DNA from: Simonsiella muelleri ATCC 29453
GTDB lineage: Bacteria > Pseudomonadota > Gammaproteobacteria > Burkholderiales > Neisseriaceae
Direction: 5' to 3'
NCBI RefSeq assembly: GCF_002951835.1
Contig: NZ_CP019448.1
Location: forward strand, 248,001-312,000
DNA length: 64,000 nucleotides
A program made the position numbers and the translations under genes. This document shows positions 1 through 9,150 of the stretch, piece after piece (within the stretch, counting starts at the first letter, position 1; every line of letters starts with the position of its first letter). The notes beneath the pieces were generated by a model. The model had not been told where the DNA came from and did no database searches. It saw only the letters and a program-made list of their open reading frames with translations.

Positions 1-1176
1 TAAAAAATCTGCTGTACTTAAAATGGCAGAAAAATCATCAATTAAATCGCGTGTGCGTGTATAGCGATGCGGCTGAAATGCCAAAACCAAACGATTGTCA
101 GGGTATGCACCACGCGCGGCGGCTAAAGTGGCTGCCATTTCTACTGGGTGATGACCATAGTCATCAATAACCAAAGCCTTACCGCCTTGTGGTAAATTCA
201 TTTCACCATAACTTTGGAATCGGCGACCCACGCCACTGAACCCTGCTAAACCTGCCTGAATCGCGTCTACAGGTACTTTGCATTCCAATGCCACGCCAAT
301 GCTGGCCAGTGCGTTGCACACATTATGCACACCAGGTATATTCAGTACGACATCAAATACTAAAGGCTCGTTATTTTTTTGTTGGCGAATATGGGCGGTA
401 AACTTCATTTGTGAGCCAATAGCCAAAATGTTAGTTGCATAAATATCCGCGGTTTCATCGCTGATGCTGTAAGTGCAATAAGGGCGTTTAATTTCAGGCA
501 GGATATTGCGTACGTGTGCACTATCCACGCATAAAAATGCTTTACCGTAAAATGGCATGCGATGAATAAAGTCAGTAAATGCTTGATATAATTTATCAAT
601 TTTATGGTCGTAAGTATCCATGTGGTCTTCGTCAATATTGGTTACCACGGTGAATACGGGCGACAAATACAAAAATGATGCGTCGCTTTCATCGGCTTCT
701 GCCACAATGTAATTACCTGAACCTAATTTCGCATTTGTACCTGCTGCGGTTAATTTTCCACCAATGACAAATGTCGGGTCTAAGCCAGCTGCACCCAAAA
801 CCGATGCAGTTAAGCTGGTTGTTGTGGTTTTGCCGTGTGTGCCTGCAATGGCGATGCCATTTTTGAAGCGCATCAATTCTGCCAACATCATGGCGCGTGG
901 AATCACTGGAATGTGTTGTTCTAAAGCAGCCAAAACTTCGGGATTATCAGCTCGTATAGCAGTGGAAGTTACCACCACTTGTGCGCCTTGAATGTGTTCG
1001 GCAGTGTGTCCTGGAAAAACTTGTACGCCGATGCTGGATAAGTGCCGCGTTGCTGTGCTTTGTGCTTGGTCAGAACCCGAAACGGTGAAGCCCAAATTGT
1101 GTAAAACTTCGGCAATACCGCACATACCTGAACCGCCAATGCCGACAAAATGGATATGCTTCACTCTGTTTTTCAT
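1..1176 (-). CDS. murC: UDP-N-acetylmuramate--L-alanine ligase MurC, C-terminus cut by window edge
   Basis: MurC adds L-alanine to UDP-MurNAc with ATP, the first peptide step of cytoplasmic peptidoglycan precursor synthesis. The reverse strand reads without a stop from an ATG at 1176 to base 1, giving 392 residues of a family of about 470. The start MKNRVKHIHFVGIGGSGM carries the MurC dinucleotide-like loop; further on are the ATP loop GTHGKTTTT and TNIDEDHMDTYDH. A GGAGCAG ribosome site sits 6-7 bases before the ATG. The missing end lies off the left edge. Identity is secure from these motifs; other mur genes would be expected beyond the window (inference). Confidence 0.95.
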   Translation of the reverse strand, partial: MKNRVKHIHFVGIGGSGMCGIAEVLHNLGFTVSGSDQAQSTATRHLSSIGVQVFPGHTAEHIQGAQVVVTSTAIRADNPEVLAALEQHIPVIPRAMMLAELMRFKNGIAIAGTHGKTTTTSLTASVLGAAGLDPTFVIGGKLTAAGTNAKLGSGNYIVAEADESDASFLYLSPVFTVVTNIDEDHMDTYDHKIDKLYQAFTDFIHRMPFYGKAFLCVDSAHVRNILPEIKRPYCTYSISDETADIYATNILAIGSQMKFTAHIRQQKNNEPLVFDVVLNIPGVHNVCNALASIGVALECKVPVDAIQAGLAGFSGVGRRFQSYGEMNLPQGGKALVIDDYGHHPVEMAATLAAARGAYPDNRLVLAFQPHRYTRTRDLIDDFSAILSTADFL

Positions 1177-1402
1177 GATGTTCTGCTCCGTAAATTTGCT
1201 TTTTTGCGTAAGAATAGCTTCGCGCCAAAAATCCGCTATTTTAAAGGTGTTATGCTGATTTGACTATGTTTTTTTGTATTTTTTTTTAGAAAATGTACAA
1301 TGTTTTTTCAGGCAGCTTGAATTATCTTTTCAAATTAGTTTGTTATCAGGTTTTATATTCATATTTAAGCAGATAAACGAAATTCAGGCAGCCTGAAAAC
1401 AA

Positions 1403-2485
1403 TCAATTCATCTTATCACGCACAATTTCATTCAATCGCCAACGCGGTTTTACATCAAAAGACCCTGATTTTTCAGCATCTTGTACGCCATGAACCAACC
1501 GCATTGCCCCAGCAAATGCAATCATTGCCCCATTATCCGTACACAAATCCAGTGGTGGAAAATAAGTTTTTATATTTTCAGGTTGCCTTTTGGGTGCAGT
1601 TTGGACGGTCAATGATGATAATTCTTCACGTAATTTCCAATTCGCCCCCACGCCGCCTGCCACCACCAAACGCCGAAAACCCGTCTGCAATAATGCTGCT
1701 TTGGCTTTTGCCACCAACACATCCACTACCGCATCTTGAAAACAACGGCAAATGTCATTGCGGATATTTTCAGGCAGCGTGTCTTGTGGCGACAAATGGT
1801 GTGTGGCGCGGGTTTTTTCTACGGCGGTCAATACGGCTGTTTTTAAACCAGAAAAACTCATTTGCAAATCATGACTGTGCAACATCGGACGTGGAAATTG
1901 AAATGCGTCTGGATGACCTAATTTTGCGTATTGCGACAAAATTGCACCCGCAGGATACGGTAAACCAATTAATTTTCCTGTTTTATCAAATGCTTCACCA
2001 GCTGCATCATCTACTGATTCACCTATTAATTCGTAGTCGCCAAAATCACGCACTGCCATAAATTGTGTGTGTCCGCCCGACACCAGCAATGCGACAAATG
2101 GGAATTCAGGCTGTTCTTTTGCCAAAAGCGGCGACAACAAATGCCCTTCCAAATGATGCACAGGCAACACGGGTTTATTCAACGCAAACGCCAACGCATT
2201 CGTATAAGCTGCTCCTGCCAGCAATGCTCCGCCCAAGCCTGGCCCTTGTGTGTAGGCAATCGCGTCAATTTGTTGATACGATACCTTCGCTTCGCGTAAT
2301 GCTGCGTGTGTTAATGGGACAAGTCGGCGAATGTGGTCACGGCTGGCGAGTTCTGGGACAACGCCACCGTATTCGGCGTGCATTGCCATTTGTGTGTGTA
2401 ACTGATTGGCAATTAAGCCTTTTTCGCTGTCGTATAACGCGACTCCTGTTTCATCGCAAGAGCTTTCAATTCCAAGTACAAGCAT
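1403..2485 (-). CDS. tsaD: tRNA N6-adenosine threonylcarbamoyltransferase TsaD
   Basis: TsaD transfers the threonylcarbamoyl group to A37 of ANN-decoding tRNAs, working with TsaB and TsaE in the cytoplasm. The 360-residue product begins MLVLGIESSCDETGVALYD, has the metal-binding HHLEGH motif near residue 110, the SGGHTQ nucleotide motif, and DNGAMIAFAG near the C-terminus. It is slightly longer than the usual 340. It stands alone, with DUS copies on both sides; murC lies downstream on the same strand across a 226-bp gap, so cotranscription is uncertain. Confidence 0.96.
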   Translation of the reverse strand: MLVLGIESSCDETGVALYDSEKGLIANQLHTQMAMHAEYGGVVPELASRDHIRRLVPLTHAALREAKVSYQQIDAIAYTQGPGLGGALLAGAAYTNALAFALNKPVLPVHHLEGHLLSPLLAKEQPEFPFVALLVSGGHTQFMAVRDFGDYELIGESVDDAAGEAFDKTGKLIGLPYPAGAILSQYAKLGHPDAFQFPRPMLHSHDLQMSFSGLKTAVLTAVEKTRATHHLSPQDTLPENIRNDICRCFQDAVVDVLVAKAKAALLQTGFRRLVVAGGVGANWKLREELSSLTVQTAPKRQPENIKTYFPPLDLCTDNGAMIAFAGAMRLVHGVQDAEKSGSFDVKPRWRLNEIVRDKMN

Positions 2486-2636
2486 TTTAATTTTCTGTAA
2501 ATCAAATATTCAGGCAGCCTGAAAATCAATAAAATAAAACCCTATTTTACGCGAAAATTTGGCTTTCAGGCTGCCTGAAAATAATAAAAACCTGTATTCG
2601 CTATAACAAAAAGTCAATTATCAGGAACAACATGAT

Positions 2637-3350
2637 ATGAAAAAAATAATCTTAATTTTATGTTTTGTCAGCGTATTGGCGCATGCACAACCCAATTTAA
2701 ACCATCCAGCCAAATTATTCCAACGAGCCCAACAATACGAACAACAAGATGATAATGATGCCGCACAAGCCTTGTATCAACAAGCAGCCAACCAAAACTA
2801 TGCTGCCGCTCAAACACGCTTGGCATGGCTCTACTACGCCAAACAAAATTACGCCAACGCACTCAAATGGTATACCGCCGCCGCACAACAAAACGATGCC
2901 GAAGCACAATTCAATTTGGGTTTGATGTATGAGCGTGGTGATGGCGTTGATGCGAATCCACAAATCGCCATCCAGTGGTATGAGCAAGCCGAAAAACAGA
3001 ATTATCCACAAGCCATCACGCGTTTGGGTTGGTTAGCGGAAAATGGTAAATATTTGAAAAAAGATATTTTTCAGGCTGCTTTGTGGTATGAGAAAGCCGC
3101 TAAATTGGGTTATGCCGAAGCGCAATTTAATTTGGCAGCTTTGCGAGATGAACAAGGCGATTATCGTACTGCCGCCCAATGGTATGAAAAAGCTGCCATG
3201 CAAAATCATGATAAATCTTTGTATAATTTGGCAGCTTTGTATCAAGACGGTAAAGGTGTGCCACAAAATAGCCAAAAAGCGCAGGATTTACTCAAGCGAG
3301 CCGCTAAATTGGGTTTGCCTGAAGCCGAATCAGCGTTAGAACAATTTTGA
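2637..3350 (+). CDS. Sel1-like repeat (TPR) periplasmic protein
   Basis: A 237-residue protein with a signal peptide (MKKIILILCFVSVLAHA, likely cut after AHA) followed by about five Sel1/TPR-type helical repeats. Typical repeat cores are AAQTRLAWLYYAKQNYANAL, AEAQFNLGLMYERGDGV and KSLYNLAALYQDGKGV. Such proteins act as protein-binding scaffolds in the periplasm; the partner cannot be read from the sequence. An AGGAAC ribosome site precedes the start. An earlier ATG (2632) is closed at once by TGA. The next gene on the same strand begins about 70 bp downstream after a DUS. Confidence 0.85.
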   Translation: MKKIILILCFVSVLAHAQPNLNHPAKLFQRAQQYEQQDDNDAAQALYQQAANQNYAAAQTRLAWLYYAKQNYANALKWYTAAAQQNDAEAQFNLGLMYERGDGVDANPQIAIQWYEQAEKQNYPQAITRLGWLAENGKYLKKDIFQAALWYEKAAKLGYAEAQFNLAALRDEQGDYRTAAQWYEKAAMQNHDKSLYNLAALYQDGKGVPQNSQKAQDLLKRAAKLGLPEAESALEQF

Positions 3351-3419
3351 TAAAATAAATTCACACGCTCTTTTCAGGCTGCCTGAAAGATTACCGTCAA
3401 TTTTATCATGGAGATAATT

Positions 3420-3866
3420 ATGCAATTCATTTTATGGCGACACGCTGAAGCCGAAATCGGTACGGGTAACGACTTGGTTCGCGCACTCACAGCTAAAGGT
3501 CATCAGCAAGCCAAACGCACCGCGCATCGCATTAACAAAATGCTCCCCAAATCCGCCAAAATTTGCGTTTCCGAAGCCACACGCAGCCAACAAACTGCCG
3601 CCTATTTGCAACGTGAAACGGTGTTGCTGCCTGAACTCAATCCCGATGTATTGGCAGTGGATTTGTTGCCAATTTTGCAAGCTTGTCAAAATGATGAATG
3701 CGTGGTGTGGGTCGGGCATCAATTTTGGATTGGGCAATTGGCGGCGTATTTGCTGACAGGACAGTGGACGGATATTTGGTTCAAAAAAAGCGCGTTTTGG
3801 CAATTTGATTTGCAGTTTAATCAATTCAATCATCAGGCAAAATTACAAAAAGTTTTCAGCAAATAA
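3420..3866 (+). CDS. SixA-like phosphohistidine phosphatase
   Basis: A small histidine-phosphatase-superfamily protein of 148 residues, similar in length to SixA, which removes phosphate from histidine of Hpt domains or PTS proteins. The RHG-type catalytic motif is LWRHAEAE at residues 4-11; the second active histidine is in VWVGHQFW near residue 100. I chose ATG 3420 rather than 3408, because the GGAG ribosome site (3410-3413) overlaps the first ATG and is 6 bases from the second. The substrate is unknown, and other small histidine phosphatases of this branch remain possible. Confidence 0.82.
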   Translation: MQFILWRHAEAEIGTGNDLVRALTAKGHQQAKRTAHRINKMLPKSAKICVSEATRSQQTAAYLQRETVLLPELNPDVLAVDLLPILQACQNDECVVWVGHQFWIGQLAAYLLTGQWTDIWFKKSAFWQFDLQFNQFNHQAKLQKVFSK

Positions 3867-3933
3867 TTTTTCAGGCTGCCTGTAACGTTAAAAATCCTTT
3901 ACAATAATCCCTATTTCTTTTTGTTTTGATTCA

Positions 3934-3950
3934 GAACCTGTATTCATAAT
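3934..3950 (+). repeat. Solo terminal repeat of MITE-A
   Basis: GAACCTGTATTCATAA matches the 5' terminal inverted repeat of the MITE-A elements found complete at 19782, 21371 and 60682. No partner end lies nearby, so it is a remnant. It sits just before the ribosome site of the 1280-residue oxidoreductase gene and may lie in its 5' leader. Confidence 0.5.
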
Positions 3951-3963
3951 AACGGAACACATC

Positions 3964-6900
3964 ATGACCGCAATCACACATACGCCAGCCACACCGCGAA
4001 TCCGCGAAATTCCCTATAACTATACATCGTATTCTGATAAAGAAATTGTGTCGCGCTTGTTGGGCGAATCTGCTTGGCAAATGCTCGAAACGCTTCGCAC
4101 TCAACGCAAAACAGGACGTTCTGCTCGAATGCTGTTTGAAGTATTGGGCGACATTTGGGCGGTGGTGCGTAATCCTTATTTGGTGGATGATTTGTTGGAA
4201 CACCCCAAACGTCAAGCCGCATTGGTACAAGCCATGCGACATCGTTTAAATGAAATTAACAATCGCCGTGATGATAATTCGGACGTGTTGAAATTGGTTC
4301 AGGCAGCCGAAAGCGCAGTCAACAAATTTGAAAACAGTTTTGCTGCGACCAAATTAAAACGTGAACAAATTTTGTCGCGTTTATCTAAAATCACTAAAAA
4401 ACATAATATTATGTTTGACGGTTTGGCGCGTGTTACGCATGTTACAGACGCAACCGATTGGCGTGTGGAATATCCATTTGTGGTGCTTAATCCTGATACA
4501 GAAGACGAAATTGCGCCGCTTGTTCGTGCTTTAATTGAGCTGGATTTAACCATTATTCCGCGTGGTGGTGGCACGGGTTACACGGGTGGTGCTGTGCCTT
4601 TAGACGCGATGTCTGCGGTTATCAACACTGAAAAATTAGACCGACACAATGGCGTGCAATTTGTGGAATTGGCAGGTTTAGAAGGCTCGTATCCCATCAT
4701 TCATTGTGGAGCGGGCGTAGTAACCAGACGTGTTGAGGAAACAGCACACGCAGCCCAATTGGTATTTGCCGTAGACCCAACATCAGCAGATGCCAGTTGT
4801 GTAGGTGGCAATGTGGCGATGAATGCAGGCGGTAAAAAAGCGGTGTTGTGGGGAACAGCTTTGGATAATCTCGCCTATTGGAAAATGGTTAATCCACAAG
4901 GCGAATGGTTGTTGATTGAACGTGTACGCCATAATTTTGGCAAAATTCACGATGAAGAAACCGCCATTTTTGATGTTCACACTTTAAAAGAAGACGGTAA
5001 AACCATTGCCCATACCAAACGCTTGGAAATTGCAGGCAGCAAATTCCGCAAAGTGGGTTTGGGTAAGGATGTTACCGACAAGTTCTTGAGTGGTTTACCA
5101 GGCGTACAAAAAGAAGGCACGGACGGGATTATCACCAGTGTGGCGTTTGTATTACACAAAATGCCTACACATACACGAACCATTTGTTTGGAGTTTTTTG
5201 GTACGGTTGCCAACGCCACGCCGTCTATTGTGGAAATCCGCGATTTTATGTTGGGACATGAATCTGTGCGTTTAGCGGGTTTGGAGCATTTGGATTGGCG
5301 TTATGTTCGTGCAGTCGGCTACGCTACCAAAGCGGCTGGCAAAGGTCGCCCAAAAATGGTACTGATTGCGGATATTGTGTCGGACGATGAACACGCCGTT
5401 AATCAGGCAGCAGAACATATTGTCAATTTGGCAAAATGTCGTGAAGGTGAAGGTTTTATCGCCATTTCACCCGAACAGCGTAAAACATTTTGGCTTGACC
5501 GCGCCCGAACTGCTGCGATTGCTAAACATACCAATGCCTTTAAAATCAATGAAGATGTGGTGATTCCGTTGGAGCGATTGGGCGAATATTCGGACGGCAT
5601 TGAACGCATTAATATTGAATTGTCTATTCAAAATAAATTGAAATTATGCGCTGCGTTGATTCAATATCTTTCAGGCAGCCTGCCCGTTGAGCAACTGGAT
5701 ACCGATTTGCCTAAAAGCGAATTGCTGGGGGAACGCGCCAATCATGCGCTGAAATTTGTCAGCGAAGTGCAAGCGCGTTGGCAATGGCTGTTGGAGAATT
5801 TGGACGCGCCTTTATCTGTTTATCAAGCGCGTTATGGTCATCAAATTGTGGTGTCGCCTGAAGCCAATTCATCTGAAAGTTGTTTTATTGCATTTCGTGA
5901 TTTCAGGCTGCGTGTTTCCATTAAGGAAGATGTGATGAAGCCGCTGGCTGAAATTTTTAGCGGCAAAGCCGACACCAAAATCATGGCAGGTTTGGGCAAG
6001 ATTCATGCTAAAACTGTTCGTGGACGGGTGTTTGTTGCCTTGCATATGCACGCAGGCGATGGCAATGTTCACACCAATATTCCTGTTAATTCAGATGATT
6101 ATGAGATGTTGCAAACCGCACATCAAGCCGTAGCACGAATCATGAAACTGGCACGCAGCCTGAATGGCGTGATTTCGGGCGAACATGGCATCGGCATTAC
6201 CAAACTGGAATTTTTATCAGATGAAGAATTGCAACCGTTTTGGAACTACAAACAACAGATTGACCCAAAAGGATATTTTAATCGTGGTAAATTGATGAAA
6301 GGTTCGGATTTACGCAATGCTTATACGCCATCGTTTGAGTTATTGAGTTTTGAGAGCTTGATTATGGAACAATCACATTTGGGGCAAATTACCCATGCGG
6401 TGAAAGATTGCTTGCGTTGTGGCAAATGTAAACCTGTTTGTTCTACGCACGTCCCACGCGCTAACTTATTGTATTCGCCAAGAAATAAAATTTTGGGTGT
6501 GGGCTTGTTGGCGGAAGCATTCTTGTACGAAGAACAAACGCGGCGCGGTGTTTCACTCAAACATTTTGATGAATTGGGCAATATTGGCGACCATTGCACG
6601 GTTTGTCATCGTTGTGTGAAACCGTGTCCTGTGAACATTGATTTTGGTGATGTAACCGTGGATATTCGTGCCTTTTTGAAAAAATCAGGCAAAGCAAAAT
6701 TCAATCCATTGACGGCGGTAGGCATGGCATTTTTAAACGCCAAAAATCCTATTGCCGTCAAAACGCTACACGCAGGTGTGATTGATGCCAGTTTCAGGCT
6801 GCAAAACATGGGTTATGATTTGGGGAAACAGTTTCACATTGGCGCAGGTAAACAAAAACGCGCTCCCAAAGCCACTACGCAAAAAACCAATATTAAAGAA

Positions 6901-7806
6901 CAAGTTGTTCACTTTATTAACCGCCCATTACCGCGTAATGTGCCACTGAAAACCATGCGTTCGCAACTGGGTTTGGAAGACAACAAAACCATTCCAATTA
7001 TCCGAAATCCAACGCTGCCTGAAGATGCAGAAGCGGTATTTTATTTTCCTGGTTGTGGGTCGGAAAAATTGTTCAGTCAAGTTGGTTTGGCAACCCAAGC
7101 GATGTTGTACCACGCTGGTGTGCAAACTGTGTTGCCGCCAGGATATTTGTGCTGTGGTTATCCGCAAAACGCCAGTGGAGACAAAGCCAAAGCCAATGAC
7201 ATGGTAACCGAAAACCGCGTTTTGTTTCACAGAATGTCCAATACGCTGAATTATTTAGATATTAAAACTGTGGTTGTCAGTTGTGGAACGTGTTATGACG
7301 CACTGGCAGAATACCGTTTTGAAGATATTTTCCCGAATTGTCGCATTATTGATATTCATGAATTTTTGTTGGAAAAAAACATCAAATTAGACGGTGTAAA
7401 AGGGCAGCAATACTTGTATCACAACCCTTGCCATACGCCAATCAAAACGATGGATGGCACCAAATTAGCCAGCGAGTTGATGGGACAAAATGTGGTGTTG
7501 AGCGACCGTTGTTGTGGTGAAAGTGGTATGTTTGCTGTTAAACGTCCCGATATTGCCACGCAAGTTAAATTCCGTAAACAAGAAGAAATTGAGAAAAATC
7601 TCACTCAATTGCCACAAGGCGAACCCGTGAAAATGCTGACTTCATGCCCCGCGTGTCTGCAAGGTTTGAGTCGCTATGAAGATGACAATAATTTGCCTGC
7701 TGATTACATTGTGATTGAAATGGCAAACAAAATCTTGGGCGAAAATTGGCAAGCAGAATTTGTAGAAAAGGCGAATAATGGGGGGATTGAGAAGGTTCTC
7801 TTGTGA
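3964..7806 (+). CDS. FAD-linked oxidase / iron-sulfur oxidoreductase with DUF3683 N-terminus (D-lactate dehydrogenase-like)
   Basis: A 1280-residue multidomain flavoprotein. Order: DUF3683-type N-terminus (about 1-160), FAD-binding PCMH domain (about 165-400; PRGGGTGYTGG and GGNVAMNAGGKKAV), FAD-oxidase C-terminal domain (about 400-790; HMHAGDGNVHTN and GVISGEHGIG), two 4Fe-4S clusters (CLRCGKCKPVC near 817, CTVCHRCVKPC near 878) and two CCG cysteine-rich domains (CGSEKLF/CCGYPQ and PCHTPIK/CCGESGMF). This is a GlcD-GlcF or Dld-like fusion that should oxidise a 2-hydroxy acid such as D-lactate and pass electrons through Fe-S centres to the quinone pool. The substrate is inferred. The gene stands alone, with a strong terminator after the stop. 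Confidence 0.85.
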   Translation: MTAITHTPATPRIREIPYNYTSYSDKEIVSRLLGESAWQMLETLRTQRKTGRSARMLFEVLGDIWAVVRNPYLVDDLLEHPKRQAALVQAMRHRLNEINNRRDDNSDVLKLVQAAESAVNKFENSFAATKLKREQILSRLSKITKKHNIMFDGLARVTHVTDATDWRVEYPFVVLNPDTEDEIAPLVRALIELDLTIIPRGGGTGYTGGAVPLDAMSAVINTEKLDRHNGVQFVELAGLEGSYPIIHCGAGVVTRRVEETAHAAQLVFAVDPTSADASCVGGNVAMNAGGKKAVLWGTALDNLAYWKMVNPQGEWLLIERVRHNFGKIHDEETAIFDVHTLKEDGKTIAHTKRLEIAGSKFRKVGLGKDVTDKFLSGLPGVQKEGTDGIITSVAFVLHKMPTHTRTICLEFFGTVANATPSIVEIRDFMLGHESVRLAGLEHLDWRYVRAVGYATKAAGKGRPKMVLIADIVSDDEHAVNQAAEHIVNLAKCREGEGFIAISPEQRKTFWLDRARTAAIAKHTNAFKINEDVVIPLERLGEYSDGIERINIELSIQNKLKLCAALIQYLSGSLPVEQLDTDLPKSELLGERANHALKFVSEVQARWQWLLENLDAPLSVYQARYGHQIVVSPEANSSESCFIAFRDFRLRVSIKEDVMKPLAEIFSGKADTKIMAGLGKIHAKTVRGRVFVALHMHAGDGNVHTNIPVNSDDYEMLQTAHQAVARIMKLARSLNGVISGEHGIGITKLEFLSDEELQPFWNYKQQIDPKGYFNRGKLMKGSDLRNAYTPSFELLSFESLIMEQSHLGQITHAVKDCLRCGKCKPVCSTHVPRANLLYSPRNKILGVGLLAEAFLYEEQTRRGVSLKHFDELGNIGDHCTVCHRCVKPCPVNIDFGDVTVDIRAFLKKSGKAKFNPLTAVGMAFLNAKNPIAVKTLHAGVIDASFRLQNMGYDLGKQFHIGAGKQKRAPKATTQKTNIKEQVVHFINRPLPRNVPLKTMRSQLGLEDNKTIPIIRNPTLPEDAEAVFYFPGCGSEKLFSQVGLATQAMLYHAGVQTVLPPGYLCCGYPQNASGDKAKANDMVTENRVLFHRMSNTLNYLDIKTVVVSCGTCYDALAEYRFEDIFPNCRIIDIHEFLLEKNIKLDGVKGQQYLYHNPCHTPIKTMDGTKLASELMGQNVVLSDRCCGESGMFAVKRPDIATQVKFRKQEEIEKNLTQLPQGEPVKMLTSCPACLQGLSRYEDDNNLPADYIVIEMANKILGENWQAEFVEKANNGGIEKVLL

Positions 7807-7842
7807 TTTGATTGTTTGAGATGTTCAGGCTGCCTGAAAGCT

Positions 7843-7879
7843 AAAAGAGGAGTAGATAATTGATATCTACTCCTCTTTT
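7843..7879. terminator. Bidirectional rho-independent terminator
   Basis: A perfect 16-bp stem (AAAAGAGGAGTAGATA at 7843-7858 with its complement at 7864-7879) around a 5-base loop, with A- and T-rich flanks on both sides. It lies between the convergent oxidoreductase gene and the YjzC-like gene and can end both transcripts. Confidence 0.85.
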
Positions 7880-7885
7880 TCTTAT

Positions 7886-8071
7886 TTACCGAGAACTATC
7901 TGGTGTTCTTTTAATTTGAGTCCAAGAATTGCCAGAACCTTGTGTTGGAGGAGCTTTACGATTATCAGGAATAGTTGCGTAGTTATTTTTTACTCCGCCA
8001 CGTGGTCCAATTTCTTGATAAATACCACCATTTTTACCAGTAGTTTGACCTGGTTTAATTGTATTAGCCAT
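7886..8071 (-). CDS. YjzC-like small protein
   Basis: A 61-residue protein with the pattern IKPGQTTGKNGGIYQEIGPRGG, the glycine-rich signature of the YjzC family, whose function is unknown. The open frame extends upstream to 8122, but ATG 8071 has a GGAAG ribosome site 5 bases away while the longer form has none, so the short form is preferred. It sits at the left edge of a scar-rich region holding IS remnants and gene fragments, so it may be accessory. I know of no activity to assign. Confidence 0.6.
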   Translation of the reverse strand: MANTIKPGQTTGKNGGIYQEIGPRGGVKNNYATIPDNRKAPPTQGSGNSWTQIKRTPDSSR

Positions 8072-8163
8072 ATTAACTTCCTTATTTAAACAGTTAAAGT
8101 ATGTGTCCATTGTGGGTACCAATTCGTAGATAAAAAATCTACCAAATTTTTATCGCCAAAGAA

Positions 8164-8349
8164 TTGAGTTCTACCATTCTGGGTAAAAACTTTGGCTATG
8201 TATTACAACAATGGCGAGTGGATTGCTCATCTAATCATAAAATAGATGACCCAGCATTTAGACTATGTTTAGTAGATAATTTAGTTTTATATGGAATTAC
8301 AAATGCTGAGCAATTAGCTCCATATTTTGATAAAAAACGTGAAAGGTAA
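8164..8349 (+). CDS. Possible fragment of an unidentified gene
   Basis: A 61-residue frame with only a TTG start and no ribosome site. The frame stays open upstream to a stop at 8131. The end, ITNAEQLAPYFDKKRE, looks protein-like, and the base composition resembles a decayed gene tail rather than random sequence. I do not recognise it. A DUS directly follows the stop. It could be a truncated gene left by the IS activity seen next to it, or simply a chance frame. Confidence 0.25.
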   Translation: MSSTILGKNFGYVLQQWRVDCSSNHKIDDPAFRLCLVDNLVLYGITNAEQLAPYFDKKRER

Positions 8350-8404
8350 ATATTCAGGCAGCCTGAAACGAAAATCAGGGCAGGGCGTGCCCATAGCGCG
8401 TTTG

Positions 8405-8516
8405 AAGTGAACAATGCAGTCAGGTTGTCAGCAGCACGAACCTACCGAAGCGAGTCAGCAAAACATTGCTAACCGCAGTAGGAATTCCCTCCCTTTAGGG
8501 AGGGAAGGATGTCAAG
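8405..8516 (+). mobile_element. Right-end scar of an IS200/IS605-type element (TnpB omega-RNA-like)
   Basis: The stretch ends in a hairpin TTCCCTCCC-TTTA-GGGAGGGAA (8485-8506) preceded by GCAGTAGGAA and followed by GGATGTCAAG. This layout resembles the right end of IS605-group elements carrying tnpB, where the same DNA encodes the 3' part of the guide omega RNA. The preceding bases (ACCTACCGAAGCGAGTCAGC) would be scaffold. No tnpA or tnpB frame is left, so this would be a solo end or scar. Assignment rests on remembered end structure, not on a search. Confidence 0.45.
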
Positions 8517-8559
8517 AAAAAGTGGTGTTGTTGGCAATACAATATTTGCGCGAAATGTA

Positions 8560-8606
8560 AAAAAGCAGCCTGCACTTTTGCTCATTTAAAGTGCAGGCTG
8601 CTTTTT
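8560..8606. terminator. Hairpin terminator built from AAGCAGCCTGCA-type DUS
   Basis: AAAAAGCAGCCTGCACTTT (8560-8578) pairs with its exact complement at 8588-8606, a 19-bp stem with a 9-base loop and A/T tails on both sides. The arm contains AAGCAGCCTGCA, a DUS dialect different from the one used elsewhere in the window. The right arm overlaps the stop codon of the membrane-protein gene. An almost identical hairpin is at 9431-9479. Confidence 0.8.
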
Positions 8607-9150
8607 ATTCATCATGCTGATTTTGTTGTTGCTGTATGATTTGGGCTTGCTGTTGCAAAAGTTTACGCTCTTCGGAGATAACAAACCATGTAACAGAAAT
8701 GGCTGCCATCAAAACAAACGGCATCATCAACCATAAAGGAGCCGTTGGCTCTTTGATGTATAAAAAAAACACCAAACAAACACACGTTGCCATAAACGTA
8801 ACAATCGCCCTTTTGACAATATTGCGCATTTTCTGTTGCATTTTGCTTTCGGTAAAATCATCAGGATTGAGCAACTCCTCTTCAATATTTTTGGGGTAAT
8901 ACAGATTAAAAAATGCGCCATAAACCATGATGAATACCACCGCTGGAACACTTGGTTGCCAATCTAATAATTGTATGCTTTTCAATATATAAAAAACAGT
9001 ATCCAATAAAACGGCAAAAAAAGTTAGCTTTGATGCCAATTTGCCTAGCCTTGCATAAAAAGCGTTAATAAGCTGCTGTTGCCGCTCGTCCAAGCCTTGC
9101 TCTTCTTTGCCAATGAGCCAGTTGAAAATTTTATTCAGTAATTTGTTCAT
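8605..9150 (-). CDS. Four-helix inner-membrane protein paired with an HTH regulator
   Basis: A 181-residue protein of unrecognised function. After a short soluble start (NKIFNWLIGKEEQGLDERQQQ) there are about four membrane segments: LTFFAVLLDTVFYIL, VPAVVFIMVYGAFFNLY, AIVTFMATCVCLVFFLYI and WLMMPFVLMAAISVTWFVI. A polar glutamine-rich tail follows. ATG 9150 is preferred over 9156, because AAGGAA lies 6 bases before 9150 but touches 9156. It overlaps the upstream HTH gene by 20 bp, so the two are translationally coupled. Small XRE regulator plus DUF-type membrane protein pairs are common in bacteria; their role is mostly unknown. Confidence 0.7.
   Translation of the reverse strand: MNKLLNKIFNWLIGKEEQGLDERQQQLINAFYARLGKLASKLTFFAVLLDTVFYILKSIQLLDWQPSVPAVVFIMVYGAFFNLYYPKNIEEELLNPDDFTESKMQQKMRNIVKRAIVTFMATCVCLVFFLYIKEPTAPLWLMMPFVLMAAISVTWFVISEERKLLQQQAQIIQQQQNQHDE

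Noticed and set aside
1504..2490. Several forward frames of 78-185 residues over tsaD
   Set aside because: They lie antisense to the clearly coding tsaD and contain no recognisable domain.
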